Below, piece by piece: positions 5,862-9,895 of a stretch of 9,895 nt of DNA (positions are counted from its first letter, which is position 1; each line of letters starts with the position of its first letter). The notes beneath the pieces were generated by a model. It was not told the DNA's origin and searched no databases. It saw only the letters and a program-made list of their open reading frames with translations. The position numbers and the translations under genes were made by a program. Source of the stretch: Planctomycetota bacterium (GTDB lineage: Bacteria > Planctomycetota > Brocadiia > SM23-32); NCBI GenBank assembly GCA_030604585.1, contig JAUVVP010000036.1, positions 1 through 9,895 of the forward strand, given 5' to 3'.

Positions 5862-5992
5862 ACCGCGGAGGACGCAGCTCGTGCTTCGTCCCGCATTCGC
5901 GGGACTTCGCAGAGTAGGAAGCCCGCCGAGAAGCGCCAAGACCATTGACTATGCGCCTTGATCACCTCTGCGCTCTCTGCGCGCTCTGCGGT
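5862..5992. repeat. MITE/REP-like palindromic intergenic repeat
   Basis: The ends form an imperfect terminal inverted repeat: ACCGCGGAGGACGCAG (5862-5877) against the complement of the right end, ACCGCAGAGCGCGCAG, 13 of 16 matching. The right arm holds three tandem 9-mers (CTCTGCGCT, CTCTGCGCG, CTCTGCGGT; 5966-5992). Inside is a perfect 7-bp hairpin GTCCCGC/GCGGGAC (5888-5905, ATTC loop). No coding signature. It fills the space between the convergent repressor and glycosidase genes. ACCGCAGAGGACGCAGAG-type repeats are common between genes in many environmental bacteria, but copy number here is unknown. Confidence 0.55.
5888..5905. terminator. Hairpin downstream of the repressor gene
   Basis: A 7-bp perfect stem with an ATTC loop, 56 nt after the repressor stop and 110 nt after the end of the glycosidase gene on the other strand. 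It could serve both convergent transcripts. No T-tract follows on either strand, so classic intrinsic termination is doubtful. Confidence 0.3.
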
Positions 5993-6014
5993 GAATGTAG
6001 TATTGCTACGAGTC

Positions 6015-7202
6015 CTAACGCTCGAAGAGCAGCAGCGCGTCCTCCCAGCCTGCCGGAGTGGTGAATGGGGCCTCGCCTACGCTGGGCTGATGGCCGATCT
6101 CGACCCTCTCGCCCGTTGTGGGGTCCACCCAGGATGCGCGCGAGGCGTTTCCGCCGCAGACGCGGGCCATGTTGATGCTCACCGTGGCAGTGCCGCTCAG
6201 ATAGACGAGGGCCCAGTCATCCGAGGCGGACCGAGCGGCCACGTTCTGCCCTTCGCCTTCCCCCGCTCCAGACACGATAAGGTCCTGCTCCGGCGCCAGG
6301 TCCCACCAGTGAGGAAGCGCCGTCAGGACCTGCCGGCAGACGGTCATGTGCCGGGCGCCGGGCGAGTCGATCCAGTCGCGCCAGGTCCCAGGGGACGCCC
6401 AGTTGGCGTGGTGGCCGTAGCTGTGGTGCCCGCCGCACAGGTAGGACCACCAGGCCTGCCGTCGGCAGTCGAGTGGCGTCCAAGGGGGCCCGGTGTGCGC
6501 GGCGGTCTCGTAGCCGCCTTCGGCCATCACGGTGGGCTTGGCGGGCGTGCGGGCATAGTCGTCTCGCACCATCGGCACGTTCAGACCGAGATCGTGCCAG
6601 GTCTGGATCATGTTGAAGTCCAGCCATTCCTCCTCGTGGATGAAACTGGAGGACGCGGGGGACGGATCGGGGTGGACCGTGATCAGGTGCGTCCCGCCGT
6701 CGCCCTCCCGCAGGCCGGCCACCAGCTCGCGCAGGATGGGCACGTACTCGTCCTTCGCTTCGGGGTACATGGTCCAGATGACGTGGGGCGAGTCCCGGTA
6801 GCGCTCGGCGATCCACCGGGCATAGGCCCGCGCCTTCTCGAGGGGGATCGTCTCCCTCTGGGTCTTGTGGTAGACGCCCAGCACCAGCACCTGGTCGGTG
6901 GCGAGCGCCGCCTCGACGACGGCGTCGGCGTTGCGGAAGTATGCCTCGTTCGGCGCAGCGGGGTCATCGCCCAGCCAGGGCGTCTCCCCCGCCAGGTTCG
7001 CCGTCGTCCCGTCGCCCTCCCCCGTGATCATGATCTGGATGGCGCTGAACTCCTGTGCCTTCCGCCGCCTGAGGACCTCCGCCGCGTCCTCCACCGTGAA
7101 CTCACGGAAGAGCTGCCACTGCGTATCCCCCAGCCAGAAGAACGGCTCGCCACTCGCGTCGACGAAGTAGCGCCCGTTGGGGCTGACTCGAATCGATCCC
7201 AT
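6015..7202 (-). CDS. DUF4038 apiosidase-like glycoside hydrolase
   Basis: A 395-residue protein with the DUF4038/apiosidase-like (GH140-related) TIM barrel, then a C-terminal beta domain of the putative collagen-binding type (about 325-395, from WALVYLSGTATVSI to the end). Family marks: PFFWLGDTQWQLF (20-32), ERYRDSPHVIW (133-143), WLDFNMIQTWH (193-203), KPTVMAEGGYE (222-232) and HHSYGHHANW (259-268). Glu228 fits the family nucleophile. The Gly-Gly-Asp usually seen after the VIW strand, thought to carry the acid/base, is replaced here by MYPEAKDE (145-152). There is no signal peptide, so it should act in the cytoplasm, unlike many secreted relatives. ATG at 7202 has GGGAG 6 nt upstream; longer in-frame starts add a non-family extension. 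Last gene of the operon, 61 nt after the oxidoreductase. Substrate unknown. Confidence 0.85.
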   Translation of the reverse strand: MGSIRVSPNGRYFVDASGEPFFWLGDTQWQLFREFTVEDAAEVLRRRKAQEFSAIQIMITGEGDGTTANLAGETPWLGDDPAAPNEAYFRNADAVVEAALATDQVLVLGVYHKTQRETIPLEKARAYARWIAERYRDSPHVIWTMYPEAKDEYVPILRELVAGLREGDGGTHLITVHPDPSPASSSFIHEEEWLDFNMIQTWHDLGLNVPMVRDDYARTPAKPTVMAEGGYETAAHTGPPWTPLDCRRQAWWSYLCGGHHSYGHHANWASPGTWRDWIDSPGARHMTVCRQVLTALPHWWDLAPEQDLIVSGAGEGEGQNVAARSASDDWALVYLSGTATVSINMARVCGGNASRASWVDPTTGERVEIGHQPSVGEAPFTTPAGWEDALLLFER

Positions 7203-7263
7203 GTCCTGCTCCCTTCCGCAGCGGTCGGTCTGAGAAGCACGTCCCGTCGCCCGGGCCGCGTCG

Positions 7264-8232
7264 TCAGACGACCTCGTAGCGTACCACAACCGATTGTCCG
7301 GTTCCGACTGACTTAGCGATGGCCTCGTAGAGGACCATGCTCTTGTAGCTCTCGTGGATGCACGAGCGGCTGGTGGTGCGGCCCTCCTTGATGGCCGCGA
7401 CGAAGTCCTCCAGCTCGGCCAGGTGGCCCGTCTCGTGGCCGCTGTCGCCGGCGGAGATGAAGGTGGGCGGCTCGCGCCATTCGGTCGGCTTCTGGCCCTC
7501 GGTGATGCGCCAGCGCGAGGAGTTGCTGATGGTCATGAAGTTGCCGCCCTTCACAGTCATCTCCACCTCCTCGGTGGGCACGCCGAACGAGCGGCCGTCG
7601 GTCAGGTTCAGCGCGCCGACCGCGCCGCTGGCAAACTCGAGGCTGACGGCGTAGGCGTGCCCGCCTTTGGCGAAGCAGAAGGCCCGCGTCACGTCCCCGA
7701 ACAGATACCCGACCAGGTCAATGATGTGGATGGCGAAGTCCAGCAGGAACCCGCCGCCCTCGTACGGGCCGGAGGCGTAGTCTATGGACAGCGAGTAGAG
7801 GTCCGAGGGGTCGAAGCCGGCGAGCCATTCCCGCGCGCGGTTGTAGGCGACGTTGTAGCGCTTCTTGAACGCCGTAGTGCAGAGCACGCCGGTCCGCCTC
7901 GCTACACGGGCCACCGCCAGTGCGTCGGGCGCCCGCAGGGACGGCGGGGTAGACGGGTAGACCCGGGTGGCCCGCTCCATGTCGACCGGCGCGAGCGCGG
8001 CCTGCTGGCGGGGGCCGATGCAGATGATGACTCCGTCGGGCTGCTCGGCATCCAGCATCGCCTCTATGTCCTCGTAGACGCTGCCGCCGAAGAGGCGCGC
8101 GTTCCGCTCGGCCTTGTCCCGCTCGATGTCGCACACGCCGACCAGCCGGGCGCCGGCCGCGCCGATATAGGGGTAGATGCGCCGCGACGAGAGCTGCCCC
8201 GCCCCGACGATGCATACCCTCGGCTCGTCCAT
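7264..8232 (-). CDS. Gfo/Idh/MocA-family oxidoreductase, atypical active site
   Basis: A 322-residue protein of the Gfo/Idh/MocA family, NAD(P)-dependent sugar or polyol dehydrogenases. The N-terminal Rossmann fold shows VCIVGAGQ (6-13) for dinucleotide binding and VGVCDIERDKAE (31-42). The C-terminal domain keeps the catalytic-type cluster LLDFAIHIIDLVGYLFG (163-179), with Asp165, His169 and Asp172. The usual EKP motif with its catalytic lysine is missing: the equivalent stretch reads VYPSTPPS (91-98), so Glu-Lys becomes Ser-Thr. The reading frame is continuous there. The ATG at 8232 lies 2 nt after the isomerase stop (TGACCATG), with GGGGG 7 nt upstream; a GTG at 8250 is less likely. The tight spacing implies coupled translation with the isomerase. 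Substrate unknown. Confidence 0.92.
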   Translation of the reverse strand: MDEPRVCIVGAGQLSSRRIYPYIGAAGARLVGVCDIERDKAERNARLFGGSVYEDIEAMLDAEQPDGVIICIGPRQQAALAPVDMERATRVYPSTPPSLRAPDALAVARVARRTGVLCTTAFKKRYNVAYNRAREWLAGFDPSDLYSLSIDYASGPYEGGGFLLDFAIHIIDLVGYLFGDVTRAFCFAKGGHAYAVSLEFASGAVGALNLTDGRSFGVPTEEVEMTVKGGNFMTISNSSRWRITEGQKPTEWREPPTFISAGDSGHETGHLAELEDFVAAIKEGRTTSRSCIHESYKSMVLYEAIAKSVGTGQSVVVRYEVV

Positions 8233-8234
8233 GG

Positions 8235-8975
8235 TCAATCCCCCGCGCACTGTCGCTGGATGTAGTCCCGGGCCTCAGCCAGGTACTTCAGCGTGTTCTC
8301 CCGGTCCTGCACCTCCATCTCGACGACGAAGTCGCCCGCGTAGCCGACGCTCTTCATGTGCCGGAACAGACCGCGCAGGTCGATCTCGCCCGCGCCGAAC
8401 GGCACCGACTGCCCCCCCACCTGGTCCTTGATGTGGACGAGGGCGATCCGGTCGCCGAGCAGCCCGTAGCCCTCCCGCCACGAGACGCCGACCGTATGGA
8501 ACTGCCCCACTTCGAGCAGGGCCTTCATGCGCGGGTCGTCAATGCCCGCCAGCACCTCGCGGAAGTCCGCCGGCGTGCTGATGGGCGCGCCCGCGTGGTT
8601 CTGAAGCACCGGCGTCACGGGCAGCCCTTCGATCGCATCCAGGAACGGTCCGGCCGCACGGATGTAGTTCGCGCGGCTGGTGGCCTTGAACAGCACGATG
8701 CCCACGCCGATGGCGGCGGCGAATCGGGCCGCCTTCACAGCCTCGCCGACATCCAGGTCGTCGCCGACGGCCGGCAGGTGGAGCGACACGAAGCTCATCC
8801 CGTACTGCCCGCCCTTCTCCGCGTAGAAGCCAGGGTCGCGGCCATAGTCGAAGGCGGACTTGACCCAGCCCGTGAAGACCTCGAACTTCCGGTAGCCGAG
8901 GCCCGAGTAGGCCGCGAGCACCTCGTCCAGGTCCATCTCCGGATCGCTGCACGGGCTGACGGCCAGGTTCTCCAT
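8235..8975 (-). CDS. Sugar phosphate isomerase/epimerase (TIM barrel)
   Basis: A 246-residue xylose-isomerase-like TIM barrel (AP_endonuc_2 superfamily), a fold that isomerises or epimerises sugars at a divalent metal. Visible marks: an opening strand and helix ending GYRKFEVF (27-34), FVSLHLP (62-68), LQNHAGAP (124-131), EVGQFH (155-160), VHIKDQ (180-185), GAGEIDL (194-200) and FVVEMEV (216-222). Likely metal ligands are His160, His181 and Glu219 or Glu221. The usual first ligand Glu (in an E-N-H motif) is Gln125 here, and the usual Asp of D-x-x-H appears as Glu155. The start chosen is ATG 8975, with GGGGAGG just upstream; a longer frame to 9068 would extend into the promoter. First gene of the leftward sugar operon. 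Short for the family (about 250-290). Substrate cannot be read. Confidence 0.88.
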   Translation of the reverse strand: MENLAVSPCSDPEMDLDEVLAAYSGLGYRKFEVFTGWVKSAFDYGRDPGFYAEKGGQYGMSFVSLHLPAVGDDLDVGEAVKAARFAAAIGVGIVLFKATSRANYIRAAGPFLDAIEGLPVTPVLQNHAGAPISTPADFREVLAGIDDPRMKALLEVGQFHTVGVSWREGYGLLGDRIALVHIKDQVGGQSVPFGAGEIDLRGLFRHMKSVGYAGDFVVEMEVQDRENTLKYLAEARDYIQRQCAGD

Positions 8976-9003
8976 CGCCCTCCCCTTCTCCTTGCGGATG
9001 ATG

Positions 9004-9031
9004 AGTTTACCACGGACGGCTGTGCCTGCAA
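9004..9031 (-). promoter_or_regulatory. Candidate promoter of the sugar operon
   Basis: Reading leftwards, TTGCAG (9031-9026) and TAAACT (9009-9004) are 16 nt apart, a weak fit to sigma-70 sites. The leader to the ATG at 8975 would be about 22 nt. It lies in the 218-bp divergent gap shared with the transporter gene. No operator-like dyad is obvious. Confidence 0.3.
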
Positions 9032-9129
9032 CTGCCCGGCCGGCCGAAGGTAAAGCCGCACCGGCCATGGAGACCGCGCCGCCGACGGCCGCGGGCTCAG
9101 TCGCGCGGTGCCCTCCGCAGTCGAGGGCC

Positions 9130-9158
9130 TTTCTACGAGCCCCGGCCCGGCGTATAAT
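9130..9158 (+). promoter_or_regulatory. Promoter of the EamA transporter gene
   Basis: A perfect TATAAT (9153-9158) with TTTCTA (9130-9135) 17 nt upstream. The -35 is poor (3/6). The start would be near 9165, leaving a leader of about 29 nt before the GTG at 9194. Confidence 0.5.
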
Positions 9159-9193
9159 GCCCGCTCACTTCGTCCTTTCGGTCAGGGCCGCGC

Positions 9194-9895
9194 GTGGAGC
9201 GATTCGCTTACTCACTCATCCTCGTCTCATGCTTCATGCACGCCTCGTGGAACCTGCTTGCGCGGCGCCGCAAGCGAGGGGCGCTGATCTTCTTCCATCG
9301 GATGGTGACCCTGGCCGTTCCGGTCAGCCTGGTGGCCATCGGCATCGGCCTCTTCTTCCCGCATTCGTTTCCGCCGAGGGCCTGGCTGTGCGTGATCGCA
9401 TCGGGGGCCATTTGCGGCTTCTACTATTGGTTCCTGGGGCTTGCCTACAGCGAGTCGGACTTCACCATCGTCTACCCCGTGGCCCGGGCGCTGCCCGTGC
9501 TGGCGGTGGCGCTGGTGGCCGATGTCTCTCGCGGCCGGTATCCGAGCGGCGTCGGATGGGTCGGCCTGCTGATGGTAGTGGGCGGGTGCGTGCTGGCGCC
9601 GCAGGTCTCCTACCGCAACTTCGACTTCAAGCGCTACGGCACCCGGGACATCCTCTGGATCGTGCTGACCGCCGCCACGATCGTGGGGTTTACGACCTTC
9701 GACAAGATCGCCGCCGAAGTAGTCGAGCAAGGGCCCGCCAGCGCGGCCATCTACTGCTCCCTGTTCCACATCGTCTCGTGCATCAGTTACGTCGTCATAC
9801 ACGCCGTGTTCGCGAAGGAGAAGGGAAGGGACGAGGAGGTCGGCTGGAAGTGGCCGGCCGTCGGCGCGCTGCTCGGCTACGTCACCTACATGCTG
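9194..9895 (+). CDS. EamA-family (DMT superfamily) transporter, 3' end cut
   Basis: The first 234 residues of an integral membrane protein, open at the window end. It fits the EamA half-repeat of the drug/metabolite transporter superfamily: HASWNLLARR (16-25) after the first helix, and TIVYPVARALPVLAVALVAD (91-110), the typical Y-P-V-A-R-A segment that closes the first repeat. About seven hydrophobic segments can be seen (near 4-22, 37-55, 63-84, 93-110, 120-135, 152-170, 184-206), with an eighth beginning at 222; about ten are expected in full. The GTG at 9194 is chosen because it begins the first helix, with AGGG 6 nt upstream; the next ATG (9236) would remove that helix. Divergent from the sugar operon, so it might export or import a related metabolite, but substrate is unknown. 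Confidence 0.85.
   Translation, partial: MERFAYSLILVSCFMHASWNLLARRRKRGALIFFHRMVTLAVPVSLVAIGIGLFFPHSFPPRAWLCVIASGAICGFYYWFLGLAYSESDFTIVYPVARALPVLAVALVADVSRGRYPSGVGWVGLLMVVGGCVLAPQVSYRNFDFKRYGTRDILWIVLTAATIVGFTTFDKIAAEVVEQGPASAAIYCSLFHIVSCISYVVIHAVFAKEKGRDEEVGWKWPAVGALLGYVTYML

Noticed and set aside
5958..8265. Long forward frames antisense to the sugar operon (5958-7316, 7354-8265)
   Set aside because: They are the shadow of well-supported genes on the other strand and show low-complexity composition.
1..9895. CRISPR array, tRNA or rRNA genes, insertion sequence
   Set aside because: No regularly spaced repeats, no cloverleaf or conserved rRNA segments and no transposase motifs were seen by reading both strands.

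Overview
The window (about 65-70% GC by eye) reads as chromosomal DNA of a free-living, Gram-negative-type bacterium. Strong Shine-Dalgarno sequences, GC-rich inverted-repeat islands between genes and a sugar-degradation operon (Gfo/Idh/MocA + sugar isomerase + DUF4038) resemble genomes of Planctomycetota or related environmental lineages (Lentisphaerota, Armatimonadota, Hydrogenedentota). That assignment is inference; no rRNA or tRNA is visible to anchor it.

Layout. (1) 1-370: no convincing gene, but a repeat-rich spacer with GC-rich hairpins. (2) 371-877 (+): MreD-like membrane protein. (3) 929-2782 (-): a complete uvrC, convergent with mreD, with a near-consensus promoter at 2821-2849 that sits inside inverted repeats. 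(4) 3053-3640 (+): small lipoprotein of unknown function with a GTG start. (5) 3658-5832: a phage-type control island. An AT-rich divergent promoter region (about 4888-5020) separates an S24-type XRE repressor (5101-5832, +) from a leftward operon of a Mu Gam-like DNA-end-binding protein (4835-4284), a small zinc-finger protein (4287-3919, ATGA overlap) and an excisionase-like HTH protein (3882-3658). Three copies of ATAC(C/T)CGTT, spaced 31 and 51 bp, lie on or next to the two promoters. No transposase, integrase or virion gene is present, so this is a prophage relic or a domesticated, probably DNA-damage-responsive, Gam module. (6) 5862-5992: a MITE/REP-like inverted repeat. (7) 6015-8975 (-): a three-gene sugar operon encoding a TIM-barrel sugar isomerase/epimerase, a Gfo/Idh/MocA oxidoreductase and a DUF4038 apiosidase-like glycosidase. 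Each departs from its family's usual catalytic signature. (8) 9194-9895 (+): 5' part of an EamA-family transporter, cut by the window end.

How the parts may work together. The sugar operon looks like a cytoplasmic route for a glycoside or modified sugar: hydrolysis by the DUF4038 enzyme, then oxidation and isomerisation. The repressor keeps the Ser/Lys dyad and an Ala-Gly cleavage region, so RecA-stimulated self-cleavage would be expected to release the Gam operon after DNA damage. The most interesting part of the window is this self-contained repressor/Gam/zinc-finger/HTH cassette without a phage.
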